Assembly: GCA_017307505.1 (NCBI GenBank)
Contig: JAFKEE010000035.1
Coordinates: 103,285-167,284 of the forward strand
Length of the DNA stretch: 64,000 bases
Reading direction: 5' to 3'
Origin: Acidobacteriota bacterium
GTDB lineage: Bacteria; Acidobacteriota; Terriglobia; Bryobacterales; Bryobacteraceae
The notes beneath the pieces were generated by a model. It worked only from the letters and a program-made list of their open reading frames with translations, did not search any database and was not told the DNA's origin. Position numbers and translations under genes: made by a program. Shown piece by piece: positions 37,521 through 45,933 of this stretch (its first letter is position 1; the number at the start of each line of letters is the position of its first letter).

Positions 37521-38897
37521 ATGCAACGCCGACACTTTCTGCAAACCCTCTCCGCCGCCGCAATGGCGCCCATCGCGACTCCGCCGCGGCCGAACATTCT
37601 CTTCGTCCTGGCCGACGACCTCGGCTATGGCGACCTGGGCTGCTATGGCCAGACGCGCATTCAGACCCCGAATATCGATCGTCTGGCCGCCGAGGGCATT
37701 CGCTTCGGCTCCACCTATGCCGGTTCCACCGTGTGTGCGCCCTCGCGCTGCTGCCTGATGACCGGCCTGCACACGGGGCATTCCCACACCCGCGGCAACA
37801 AGGGCAACGACCTGCCGCTGCGGCCCGGCGATGTGACCGTGACAGAACTCCTGAAGAAGGCAGGCTACCGGACCGGCCTCTTCGGCAAATGGAGTCTCGG
37901 CCAGTTGGGCACCACCGGCTATCCGACAAGGAAGGGCTGGGACGAGTGGTTCGGATTCTTTTCGCAACTCCACGCTCACAACTACTATCCGGAGCATCTG
38001 CTCGATCAGGATGGCAGCTTCCTGCTGCGCGGCAACATGGGCACGCAGCATAAGGACTACGCGCCCGATCTCTTCACAAAGCACGCCGTCAGTTTCCTGG
38101 AACGGCAGCCGGCCACGCAGCCCTTTTTCCTGCACGTCTGCTACACCCAGCCGCACGCCAACAACGAGATGGGCCGCGATACCGGCAACGGCATGCAGGT
38201 GCCGTCCGATGCGCCCTACAGCGATCGCAACTGGCCGCAGGTGGAGAAGAACTTCGCGGCCATGATCACCCGCATGGACTCCGACGTCGGCCAGTTGATG
38301 GCAACGCTGAAGCGCAAGGGCATGGATCAGAACACGCTGGTCCTCTTCGCCTCGGATAACGGCCCGCACAAAGAAGGCGGCCACGCCCCATCCTTCTTCG
38401 AGAGTTCCGGCCCGCTGCGCGGCATCAAGCGCGATCTGACCGAAGGCGGGATTCGCGTACCCTGTGTCGCCCGCTGGCCCGGCGCAATCAAAGGCGGTCA
38501 GGTGAGCGAGTTCCCCTGGGCCTTCTGGGATATCCTGCCGACCTTCGCGGAACTGGCGGGCGTCGAGGCGCCCAAAGGCCTGGACGGAACGTCGATCGTG
38601 CCGACACTGACAGGCAAGACGCAGAAACCGCACGAGTACTTCTACTGGGAGTTCCACGAACTGGGCTTCCACCAGGCCGTGCGCATGGGCAACTGGAAAG
38701 GCATCCGAAAGGGACCGGAACAGCCCATCGAGTTGTACGATCTGTCGACAGACCTGGCAGAACACAAAGACCTGTCCGCCGCCAATCCAGGCATAGTCGC
38801 GAAGATCAAGCAGATCATGGCCACGGCTCGTACGGATTCACCCGATTTTCCAATCCTCACGCCGGAGCAGGCGAAGAAGCGGGCGCTGCCAATGTAG
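37521..38897 (+). CDS. sulfatase 3 (Cys-type, arylsulfatase-like)
   Basis: A third sulfatase, 458 residues from the ATG at 37521 ('MQRRHFLQTLSAA', a twin-arginine-like signal). The metal-binding 'LADDLGYGDLGCYG' and 'VCAPSRCCLMTG' (Cys72) are canonical; the extra Cys-Cys directly after the motif is unusual. 'FASDNGPHKEGG' and 'GKWSLG' follow. The frame runs back to 37041, but that part overlaps sulfatase 2 and is non-coding. It starts eight bases after sulfatase 2 and closes the operon. Confidence 0.92.
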   Translation: MQRRHFLQTLSAAAMAPIATPPRPNILFVLADDLGYGDLGCYGQTRIQTPNIDRLAAEGIRFGSTYAGSTVCAPSRCCLMTGLHTGHSHTRGNKGNDLPLRPGDVTVTELLKKAGYRTGLFGKWSLGQLGTTGYPTRKGWDEWFGFFSQLHAHNYYPEHLLDQDGSFLLRGNMGTQHKDYAPDLFTKHAVSFLERQPATQPFFLHVCYTQPHANNEMGRDTGNGMQVPSDAPYSDRNWPQVEKNFAAMITRMDSDVGQLMATLKRKGMDQNTLVLFASDNGPHKEGGHAPSFFESSGPLRGIKRDLTEGGIRVPCVARWPGAIKGGQVSEFPWAFWDILPTFAELAGVEAPKGLDGTSIVPTLTGKTQKPHEYFYWEFHELGFHQAVRMGNWKGIRKGPEQPIELYDLSTDLAEHKDLSAANPGIVAKIKQIMATARTDSPDFPILTPEQAKKRALPM

Positions 38898-38921
38898 GGA
38901 GCCACGCGCGGAAGGCAAAGG

Positions 38922-41267
38922 TCACTCGCTTCGCAGGGCAACGGCCGGATTCACGGATGCTGCCCTGCGTGCCGGGACAAAGCACGCGGCCAGCCCCACG
39001 CTCATCAACAGCATTCCCATGGACCCGAAAGTCCACGGATCTGTCGCTGTCACTCCGTACAGCATCGCGCTCATCAACTGAGTCAGTGCTAGTGAGCCGG
39101 CAATCCCGCAGACAATTCCGGCCGCTACCAGCCCGGAACCCCGGCTCAATACCTGGCGCAGGATCCGCCTCCTGTCCGCGCCGAGCGCCATGCGAATCCC
39201 GAATTCCCTTCTTCGCAGCTCGACCAGATAAGCGATGACCCCATACAGGCCGGCCATGGCCAGCAGCGTACCCATGGCGGCGAACAAACCGGTCAGCCAG
39301 GCGTACAGCCTCGGACTCGCCAGCGATTCATCCACCACCTCCTCCATCGTCGCGACGCGGAAAACGGCCTGATCCGGACTCACGGTCCTCACCGCCTCGC
39401 GCAAGGCCGTGACCAGTCCTTCCGCCGGCCCGCTGGTGCGAACAATCAGCGTCGAGCCGTGCCGCCGCATCTGGGCAAAGTTCTGCGCCAGTGTGTAGTA
39501 CACCTCCGGTTTCGGAGCGGTCCGCAGATCGACTTGCCGCACGTCGCCAACGATTCCGAGGATAGTGCCGCGATCCGTTTGCCGTCCGATCGCGTTTCCG
39601 TTGGGGAAATAGGTTCGAGCCAGCGTCTCGTTCACCACAATCACTCGCTGCGCGTTCGGACCATCCGACGGATGGAAGGTCTGGCCGCACCGCAACGGGA
39701 TGCCCATCGCGGAAAAATACCCCGGCGTCACATAGCGCAGTTCACACTCGAGGACACCCGGTTGGCCCGTGATCACAATGCCACCGCTCCAGTCAGAGTT
39801 CTGCAGCGGCAATAAGGAGATCATTCCTGCCGACAGGACACCGGGTATCTGGGCCGCCTTTTGCTCCAGCGCGATCGCCTGCCTGGCATCCGCCACAACG
39901 ACATGCGCCGTCAGCACGTGCTGCGGGCGGAATCCGGCATCGGTTTCCTGCAGATGCAGGAAGGTCTTCAGCAGAAGCCCCGCTCCGGACAGCAATAGGA
40001 ACGCGAGACTGACCTGCACGACGACAAGGGCATCTCGCAGCGCCCAGCCCACCCCGCGGCGCTGTAACGAGGCGGTCCCTCCGCGCGAAGCGGTCAAGGC
40101 GGGCGCCAATCCGAAGCAGATCGCCGCGGCCAGGCATACCGCTAAAAGGAAAGCGAACACATTCCAGTCCAATCCAATCTCGCCTGCACGAGGCAGATGA
40201 GCACCGGCGGCTTGCACCAGGATCCGCCGTCCCCAGACGCTCAATACGAGGCCCAATGCTCCTCCGGCGGCCGCCAGCAGCAGGCTCTCGGTGAGAAGTT
40301 GACGCAACAGCCGCACGCGGCTCGCGCCTAGCGACGTCCTGATCGCGATCTCACGTTCACGGGAAGCCGTAGGGGCCAGCAACAGGTTCGCCACATTGAC
40401 ACAAGCCACCAGCAGCACCAGTCCTACAGCTCCGCTCAGTACCAGGAGCGAGTTCCGCACCGGGCCGCTAATCACATCTTTGAGCCGCTCTACGCGGACT
40501 TCACGATGGGGCGTATGCGAGGCCACAATCGCGGCAAGCTCTTCCCGAACCGCCTGGACACTGGCTCCGGGTTGGAGGCGCGCCACGGCGGCATCAACCC
40601 GGGCATTCAGATTGGCACGCAGGTGAGGCGGCGGATCCCAAGGGATCCAGACGCCAATCGGCGAATCGCTGGCGGTGGAAACATAAGGGAAGCGGAAATT
40701 TCTCGGCATCACGCCAATGATCGTGAACGACTCCCCGTCGAGAACGAGAGTGTGCCCAACCGCCGCGGGATCCGATCCAAGGCGGTTTCGCCAAAGTTCG
40801 TAGGAAACCACGGCGGCTCGTGGCGAATCACTCGCGGCAAGAGTCCGGCCCAACAAGGCCTTCACCTCCAGCAACTGGAAGAGGCCGCGTTCCGTCGCGA
40901 CAGTGCCCACCTGTTCTGGTCCGTTGACCGACAGCAGACTCCGCCCGGAGATCGTGTAAGTGATCGCCCCCTTCAATAACTGGCTGTGAGACCGCCACGC
41001 CTGAAGGTCGCCAAACACCGGCCCTCCGTCAAATCCACGTCCGGACCGGTTAGGGGCCACCCGTTCATAGATCTGAACAAGTCCGGCAGAATCACCGAAC
41101 GGCAGCGGCTGCAGGAGCACTCCGCTCACCACACTGAACATGGCCGTATTGGCGCCGATGCCCATCGCCAGCGTAATGACAGCCGCCGTCGCAAACCCCG
41201 GAGAGTGCGTCCAGCTCCGCAAGGCGAAGCGAACGTCCTGAAGGATGCTTTCCGCTATCCGCATCAT
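38922..41267 (-). CDS. ADOP/MacB-like ABC permease without the N-terminal ADOP domain, 781 aa
   Basis: A duplicated FtsX/MacB-type permease: first span near residues 20-45 ('SPGFATAAVITLAMGIGANT'), a MacB-type periplasmic domain, internal spans at 'LVLLVACVNVANLLLAPTAS', and the terminal 'PARRAASVNPAVALRSE'. Unlike the permease at 25545 it lacks the ~75-residue acidic N-terminal domain, and no PadR gene is adjacent. The start is uncertain: ATG at 41267 or 41264, or GTG at 41285. It is convergent with sulfatase 3 (24 bases apart), so it is probably unrelated to that operon. Confidence 0.88.
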   Translation of the reverse strand: MMRIAESILQDVRFALRSWTHSPGFATAAVITLAMGIGANTAMFSVVSGVLLQPLPFGDSAGLVQIYERVAPNRSGRGFDGGPVFGDLQAWRSHSQLLKGAITYTISGRSLLSVNGPEQVGTVATERGLFQLLEVKALLGRTLAASDSPRAAVVSYELWRNRLGSDPAAVGHTLVLDGESFTIIGVMPRNFRFPYVSTASDSPIGVWIPWDPPPHLRANLNARVDAAVARLQPGASVQAVREELAAIVASHTPHREVRVERLKDVISGPVRNSLLVLSGAVGLVLLVACVNVANLLLAPTASREREIAIRTSLGASRVRLLRQLLTESLLLAAAGGALGLVLSVWGRRILVQAAGAHLPRAGEIGLDWNVFAFLLAVCLAAAICFGLAPALTASRGGTASLQRRGVGWALRDALVVVQVSLAFLLLSGAGLLLKTFLHLQETDAGFRPQHVLTAHVVVADARQAIALEQKAAQIPGVLSAGMISLLPLQNSDWSGGIVITGQPGVLECELRYVTPGYFSAMGIPLRCGQTFHPSDGPNAQRVIVVNETLARTYFPNGNAIGRQTDRGTILGIVGDVRQVDLRTAPKPEVYYTLAQNFAQMRRHGSTLIVRTSGPAEGLVTALREAVRTVSPDQAVFRVATMEEVVDESLASPRLYAWLTGLFAAMGTLLAMAGLYGVIAYLVELRRREFGIRMALGADRRRILRQVLSRGSGLVAAGIVCGIAGSLALTQLMSAMLYGVTATDPWTFGSMGMLLMSVGLAACFVPARRAASVNPAVALRSE

Positions 41268-41430
41268 GATGGAAGGACGCCGCACCCTCGATGAGTGTGA
41301 ACGCCCTGGAAGTGAATTTCAACAACTCTGTCGAGAATCCAATACCCGGTCCGTGGGGCGTGGAGGAGCGGCGCACTCATCGAAAGATAAGGACTTCACT
41401 CGTCTCCATGGCATTCCGTCTCTCGATCCG

Positions 41431-41493
41431 CCGAATTCCGTACATTTTTGGCAACTCACATTAGTCGCATTTCCTGCTTAATGCGGAATTCGG
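41431..41493. repeat. inverted repeat in promoter region of membrane protein gene
   Basis: Arms CCGAATTCCG (41431-41440) and CGGAATTCGG (41484-41493) are exact reverse complements separated by 43 bases, in the otherwise empty 41268-41513 interval. Each arm also contains the GAATTC palindrome. The right arm ends 20 bases before the next ATG, near a TAGAAT (41497-41502). It could be a looping operator, or chance. Confidence 0.4.
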
Positions 41494-41513
41494 AGATAGA
41501 ATAAATCTTACCC

Positions 41514-42077
41514 ATGCAGACCCTCGGCCAGTCGGATTCAACGCCCCGCACGGAAAGCCGCTGGCGCTCCCTGTTCTGGCCCACCATCCGCAATCAGGGG
41601 GACCTCGATTACGTAACGCGCGAGGGCTTGTGGCTCTGCTACCTGGTCGCCGCGGTCACAGTCGTCATGTCGTCGGTCAGCGGCTTCCCCGCCTCCGGAG
41701 TCTTCGAAGGCGTCTTCTATTTTCTGGCGGGAGTTGGGGTCCGGCAGCGCAACCGGTTTGCCGGAATCGCCGCCTTCCTGGGCTATCTGCTCAGCGGTTT
41801 TGTGCTGCAGCGATATGCCGGCAACGGCTTCGGCGTCGTCCGCATCTTCTTCCTCGCCCTGTTGTTCGCCAACATCCGCGGCAACTGGCTTGCGGCTCGT
41901 TGGGCGACGGAGGAACAGTTGGACTTCGCACCTCCCCGGCTCGACCAGACGCTCGCCGATAAGCTGGCCGATCAACTGCCCATTTGGCTTTGGCCCAAAG
42001 TGCGAATTGCCTTTTACATAATTGCCGGCCTGGAATTGCTGTTCCTGCTGCTGGAGCTGTTCGCCCCGCTGCCGTAG
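41514..42077 (+). CDS. uncharacterised membrane protein, 187 aa
   Basis: Four to five hydrophobic segments are visible: 'LWLCYLVAAVTVVMSSVSGF', 'GVFEGVFYFLAGVGV', 'GIAAFLGYLLSGFVL', 'VVRIFFLALLFANI' and a C-terminal 'IAFYIIAGLELLFLLLELFA'. A soluble loop with 'TEEQLDFAPPRLDQTL' precedes the last span. No family is recognised. It stands alone with its own promoter region and no obvious partner. Confidence 0.65.
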   Translation: MQTLGQSDSTPRTESRWRSLFWPTIRNQGDLDYVTREGLWLCYLVAAVTVVMSSVSGFPASGVFEGVFYFLAGVGVRQRNRFAGIAAFLGYLLSGFVLQRYAGNGFGVVRIFFLALLFANIRGNWLAARWATEEQLDFAPPRLDQTLADKLADQLPIWLWPKVRIAFYIIAGLELLFLLLELFAPLP

Positions 42078-42172
42078 GAAATGCGATAGGAGCCTCGTAA
42101 TTAGAACAGTGCGACCCAACTTGCAGGTGGAATCAGCGTAACGGCACCTCCATTACGGAATTGGCGCGCCGT

Positions 42173-42670
42173 TCACTGCCCCCTCATCCACGCCTGGTCC
42201 GCCAGCACCACCGAGGTCTCGATCTGCCGCTCCGGCACGCCCCAATACCGCCGCAATAGCAGATCCTTCTGATCCTCGGACACGATTGTGAATCCGTGCT
42301 TCTCATAGAACCGGATCGCCCAGAACGCCGCTGCCCAGGTCCCGATCAGGACCGGTGTCGTGGCGAGCCCTGTCAGGTGCGCCAACAACTGAGCCCCGAT
42401 TCCACCCCGCTGCCGGCCGCTCCGGACATAGGCGTGGCGAATGAGAGTGACATCCTGCACCGGCTGCATGCCCATCACGCCGGCCAACGCGCCGCCCGTC
42501 TCATAGCCCCAAAACTCGACACGCTCCGCCAACTGGCCCCGTAGCTCATCTCTCCCCATGTACGGCGTATGCCAGCAATCCTCGGGAATCACGCCCCGGT
42601 ACACAGCCGCGCCATCATTGATGATCGCCCAGATCGTTTCGAAGTCGGCGTCGCCGCAGCGTCGGATCAT
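42173..42670 (-). CDS. GNAT-family N-acetyltransferase
   Basis: A 165-residue acetyltransferase from the ATG at 42670, which is supported by AAAGGAG eight bases upstream; a TTG six codons earlier is less likely. The pattern 'VTLIRHAYVRSGRQRGGIGA' followed by 'QLLAHLTGL' is the acetyl-CoA pyrophosphate loop (R/Q-x-x-G-x-G/A), and 'AAFWAIRFYEKHGFTIV' is the usual C-terminal GNAT motif. The acceptor is unknown. It is divergent from the TetR/dehalogenase operon, 219 bases away. Confidence 0.88.
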   Translation of the reverse strand: MIRRCGDADFETIWAIINDGAAVYRGVIPEDCWHTPYMGRDELRGQLAERVEFWGYETGGALAGVMGMQPVQDVTLIRHAYVRSGRQRGGIGAQLLAHLTGLATTPVLIGTWAAAFWAIRFYEKHGFTIVSEDQKDLLLRRYWGVPERQIETSVVLADQAWMRGQ

Positions 42671-42853
42671 TCTCGTTTCTCCTTTCAACCCGCAACGTGA
42701 AGCGGCCCACGGCCGGCTGCAGGCACTGTTGATTCAGAATCGCAGGAATCGGCAGCCTCGTCCCGATCGAGACCTGGGCACACGCCTCCGAGTCAATGAA
42801 CCGTTCTCCAATACCGGCACCCACTCACTTGCCGCGCCCTGGCTTTTTGCGTC

Positions 42854-42883
42854 TTGACAACGCAATACGGACGTACGTATTAT
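42854..42883 (+). promoter_or_regulatory. sigma-70-type promoter with overlapping palindromic operator for the TetR gene
   Basis: TTGACA (42854-42859), an 18-base spacer, then TATTAT (42878-42883), a near-consensus housekeeping promoter. An 18-base imperfect palindrome AATACGGACGTACGTATT (42864-42881, all but two positions symmetric) fills the spacer and runs into the -10, an ideal position for repression by the adjacent TetR-type protein. The expected transcription start is at or next to the ATG at 42890, so the mRNA may be leaderless. Confidence 0.7.
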
Positions 42884-42889
42884 TTTCCC

Positions 42890-43495
42890 ATGGGACGCAA
42901 ATCCACCCGCGACACCATCGTCGAAACCGGCCTCCAGGTCATGTTCCAGTCCGGCTACATCGGTACCAGCGTCCGCGATATCGTGGCCGCGGCCGGCGTG
43001 CCTCAAGGGTCTTTTACCAACCACTTCCGCTCCAAGGAACAGTTCACCAGCGAGGTCCTCCAACGCTACTTCGACAACCTGAAGGCCCTCATTCAGGAAA
43101 CCCTGGGCGACACCACGCTCAGCCCCCGCGACCGCCTGCGCCGCTACCTCGACGCCATCACCTCCCGCCTGGAAGACGCCCACTGGAGCCGCGGCTGCCT
43201 CATCGGCGACCTCAGCCTGGAAGCGCCCGGACACAGCGAAATGCTTCGGCACCGCCTCGGCGAGATCTTTCTGGAGTGGCGCGCCCCCTTCGCGGAATGC
43301 ATCGCCGCCGCTCAGGCGCAGGGCGAGATCGACACCTTGTTCCCTCCGGACGATCTCGCGGAGTTCCTCCTCTCCTCCTGGTTGGGCTCCATCCTGCGCA
43401 TGAAAGTGGAGCGCGATCCGGAGCCGCTCGAACGCTTCAAGCGCATCGCCTTCGCCACAGTCTTCGCAACTAAGTCGCAAGGAGAGAAAGCATGA
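42890..43495 (+). CDS. TetR-family transcriptional regulator
   Basis: A 201-residue repressor with the N-terminal helix-turn-helix 'TIVETGLQVMFQSGYIGTSV' and 'AAAGVPQGSFTNHFRSKEQF', the TetR signature, followed by a ligand-binding helical domain ('RGCLIGDLSLEAPGHSEML'). The ATG at 42890 ('MGRKSTRD') is chosen over a TTG at 42854 that forms part of the promoter. Its stop overlaps the dehalogenase start as ATGA, so the two are co-translated. It probably represses its own operon through the palindrome between its -35 and -10 and is released by a substrate-related ligand (inference). Confidence 0.93.
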   Translation: MGRKSTRDTIVETGLQVMFQSGYIGTSVRDIVAAAGVPQGSFTNHFRSKEQFTSEVLQRYFDNLKALIQETLGDTTLSPRDRLRRYLDAITSRLEDAHWSRGCLIGDLSLEAPGHSEMLRHRLGEIFLEWRAPFAECIAAAQAQGEIDTLFPPDDLAEFLLSSWLGSILRMKVERDPEPLERFKRIAFATVFATKSQGEKA

Positions 43496-44391
43496 AAAAG
43501 GTATCCATTCTTGGTTCCGCCATGGCTTATCAGGAAGCCGGTGAAGGCAAGCAGCCCGTCGCTGTATTCCTGCATGGGAACCCAACCTCCTCCTACATCT
43601 GGCGCAATGTGATCCCGGCCGTGGCCCCCGTGGCACGCTGCATCGCACCCGATCTCATCGGCTTCGGCCAATCGGACAAACCGACGATCGGCTATCGCTT
43701 CGAGGATCACGTCCGCTATCTCGACCGCTTCCTCGAAACGCTCGCCCTCGACGACCTCTATTTGGTGGCGCAGGATTGGGGCTCTGCCTTGGCGTTCCAC
43801 TTCGCCGCCCGCTTCCCCCAACGCGTCAGAGGCCTCGCCTTCATGGAGTTCATCCGGCCTATGCCCACCTGGAACGACTTCAATCCGTCCGTTGAGATCC
43901 AGGCCATCTTCCAGAACTTCCGCACGCCCGGCGTCGGCGAGAAGATGATCCTCGAAGAGAACTTCTTCGTGGAGGGGGTCCTACCCAACGGTGTCCACCG
44001 AACCCTGACCGAGGAAGAGCGGCAGGCCTACCGCGCACCCTTCCCTACCCCGCAATCGCGGCTCCCCACCTGGCACTTCCCCAATGAACTGCCCATCGCC
44101 GGCGAACCCGCCGATGTTTGGGCGGCAATGGAGAAGGCTCATTCGGCGCTGGCTCAATCCGTCTATCCCAAACTCCTGTTTGCGGGCAGCCCCGGCGCGC
44201 TGGTGCCGCCGGACTTCGCCGAACGCTTCGCCCGCGGACTCACGAACTGCCGCTTCGTCCACCTCGGACCCGGCCGGCACTACCTGCAGGAGGATCACCC
44301 CGAGACCATCGGGCGCGAAACCGCTGAGTGGATCACCGCCTGCGAACAGTCAGCCCCTCGCCAACAGCGGCGCGCCGCAGCGCAAAGCTGA
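43492..44391 (+). CDS. haloalkane dehalogenase, HLD-II (DhaA/LinB-like) type
   Basis: An alpha/beta hydrolase that replaces a halogen on a haloalkane with hydroxyl. 'LHGNPTSSYIWRNVIP' contains the halide-binding Asn30. 'LVAQDWGSALAFH' has the nucleophile Asp95 and halide-stabilising Trp96. 'LAFMEFIRPMPTW' supplies the catalytic acid Glu119 in the position used by HLD-II enzymes. 'GRHYLQEDHP' carries the base His263. 'FRTPGVGEKMILEENFFVEG' matches the DhaA cap. All catalytic residues are present, so activity is likely. The gene is coupled to TetR by a four-base overlap; C-terminal residues after about 285 are a variable tail. Confidence 0.93.
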   Translation: MKKVSILGSAMAYQEAGEGKQPVAVFLHGNPTSSYIWRNVIPAVAPVARCIAPDLIGFGQSDKPTIGYRFEDHVRYLDRFLETLALDDLYLVAQDWGSALAFHFAARFPQRVRGLAFMEFIRPMPTWNDFNPSVEIQAIFQNFRTPGVGEKMILEENFFVEGVLPNGVHRTLTEEERQAYRAPFPTPQSRLPTWHFPNELPIAGEPADVWAAMEKAHSALAQSVYPKLLFAGSPGALVPPDFAERFARGLTNCRFVHLGPGRHYLQEDHPETIGRETAEWITACEQSAPRQQRRAAAQS

Positions 44392-44426
44392 ACTCCGTTC
44401 GATCGTCGCAACGTAACAGCAAAACC

Positions 44427-44450
44427 CAGGGCCCCCATCCGGAGGCCCTG
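44427..44450 (-). terminator. intrinsic terminator for the minus-strand secreted-protein gene
   Basis: CAGGGCC (44427-44433) and GGCCCTG (44444-44450) form a perfect seven-base stem with a ten-base loop. Read on the minus strand the stem is followed by GGGTTTTGC, a modest T-run. It lies 35 bases past the stop of the 44485-45324 gene and may also stop plus-strand transcripts from the dehalogenase operon, although no plus-strand T-run follows. Confidence 0.6.
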
Positions 44451-44484
44451 TCCATCCATCCACAGCAAACCGCCCGTGGCGAAC

Positions 44485-45324
44485 CTACTTCATCGGAGCG
44501 CCCAGGATCGGCGACCCCAACACCTCCAGCACATGATAGATGCGCACTTTGCTGATCCTGTCGAGCGCGCGCACCTGCCCCATCGTGTTCATGTAGTTGC
44601 GCTCGGGATGGACCTTTCGGAACACCTCCTGCGACGTCCCCGCACCCGCCCCCAGGCTCGCCGAGTCCTTGAACGTTTGGGTGGTGTAGAGGGTATAGCC
44701 ACTCTCGCCGCTCGTCGGCAGCATCGGCACCGACACGGCCCACGCACGAATGCCTTTGTTGGCCTCGATCACTTCCTTGAACATCGGCGCGTAAACAGAT
44801 CGCTCCATTTCCATCAGTTCACCTGGGCGCTCGGCGGAAGACACGTGGTAATCCACGCGTACGTAGTTGCCCACCTCTGCCCCCGGACCAACCCGCAACA
44901 CGCCCCGGTTGATCTCCTGATGGACCAGGGTGCTCAATTCCCGGGACGTCTTCAGGTACTCCGCGCGGTTGAGGCCCACCTTCTTGTAGGTCGCATCCAT
45001 CTCCGCCGCGGCCGGGTCCAGGTCCGGAAATTTGTCCGTGCTGACCACCATCACATAGTTGTAATCGGAGCCCGCGGAATAGGGCACCGTCAGCTTCAGT
45101 AAGGTCCATGTCTTGATGCCGCCGGAATCAATCCGCGCCTGCATCACCTTCTTGGTCTGCTCCATCGTGAATGACAGGAAGGCATTCACCTTCTCCGGCG
45201 CTACCTTGCGGAAGGTAACCACCGTGTAATTCGTGGGAAGCCTCTGCGCGCCGAGGGGAAGGCACACGAGCGTCAGGAACGCGACGGCTACCAGGCCGGC
45301 GCAGGGTCTGTGGACTTGACTCAT
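44485..45324 (-). CDS. uncharacterised secreted protein, 279 aa
   Basis: A signal peptide ('PCAGLVAVAFLTLVCLPLGA', cleavage near 'GAQR') precedes a ferredoxin-like or NIPSNAP-like repeated pattern: 'YTVVTFRKVAPEKVNAFLSF' in the first half and 'NYVRVDYHVSSAERPGELME' in the second, each a strand followed by an acidic helix. Two similar halves suggest a dimeric alpha-beta barrel fold in one chain, which is inference. No catalytic motif is visible. It is transcribed toward the dehalogenase operon, with a hairpin terminator after its stop. Confidence 0.65.
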   Translation of the reverse strand: MSQVHRPCAGLVAVAFLTLVCLPLGAQRLPTNYTVVTFRKVAPEKVNAFLSFTMEQTKKVMQARIDSGGIKTWTLLKLTVPYSAGSDYNYVMVVSTDKFPDLDPAAAEMDATYKKVGLNRAEYLKTSRELSTLVHQEINRGVLRVGPGAEVGNYVRVDYHVSSAERPGELMEMERSVYAPMFKEVIEANKGIRAWAVSVPMLPTSGESGYTLYTTQTFKDSASLGAGAGTSQEVFRKVHPERNYMNTMGQVRALDRISKVRIYHVLEVLGSPILGAPMK

Positions 45325-45666
45325 TGTTACTGCGTACTCCGTACTTCGGAAAGGGAGGGGCGCCGGTGTGGAGCCTCGCCGGGGTTGCGTGGAAATCCGC
45401 GACGGCCGCGAGGGCTCCCGGGCGGAGGCCGGACGCAGGCCGAGGCACGAGGAACTTCGATTTGGGCCCTTACCGGAGGTGGTCCGGCGGCCCCAGTACC
45501 GCCGAGGTAAGCTGACCCGGCTCCGGTAGCTTACGCCTGGTCTTCTCTATAAGCAAGACCAAAAGTGAAAGATTCCCTACACTTCCCAAAATGGACATTG
45601 GAGCCGCCCTCCTCTCCGCCCAGGGCCAGCAATCGCCCGGGTTGTATAGTGGAACGTAACCCCACC
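45325..45666. other. intergenic, no gene seen
   Basis: About 340 bases. A hairpin GTAAGCT (from about 45507) paired with AGCTTAC (to about 45534) is visible, with a 14-base loop and no T-run. The frame of the following small gene is open back to 45565, but residues before 45649 look non-coding. It presumably contains the promoter for the 45667 operon, but no convincing -35/-10 pair was found. Confidence 0.4.
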
Positions 45667-45933
45667 GTGACACCATCGGCGCACAAGACACTGGGCCGTC
45701 TCTCTGACCTGCGGCGTCTGCGCGAACGGACCGCCCACGATATGCTCGTCCTGCCTGGTTCCCGCTGGACCCGAGCCCTGAATCGCTCCTGGATCGAGGA
45801 GGGTCTGCGCCGCTATGAGCCTTTCCTCTTGATCTCGGATGGCGACTTCCGCGGCACCATTCTCGAGTGGGAACTCCGTCTGGTGCGCGCCGCCGGCTAC
45901 CGGCGCCAGGGCCGGTGGTGGAGGCCGCTGTGA
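45667..45933 (+). CDS. small basic protein, 88 aa, first gene of a three-gene overlapping operon
   Basis: I do not recognise a family. The GTG at 45667 is assumed; a GTG at 45649 is also possible. The protein is Arg-rich ('LGRLSDLRRLRERTAHDMLV') with a more structured second half ('EPFLLISDGDFRGTILEWEL', 'RAAGYRRQGRWWRPL'). The C-terminal Trp-Trp-Arg-Pro-Leu end is distinctive. Its TGA overlaps the next start as GTGA, and the same overlap links the next pair, so the three proteins are probably made in fixed ratio. No signal or membrane segment. Confidence 0.55.
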   Translation: MTPSAHKTLGRLSDLRRLRERTAHDMLVLPGSRWTRALNRSWIEEGLRRYEPFLLISDGDFRGTILEWELRLVRAAGYRRQGRWWRPL

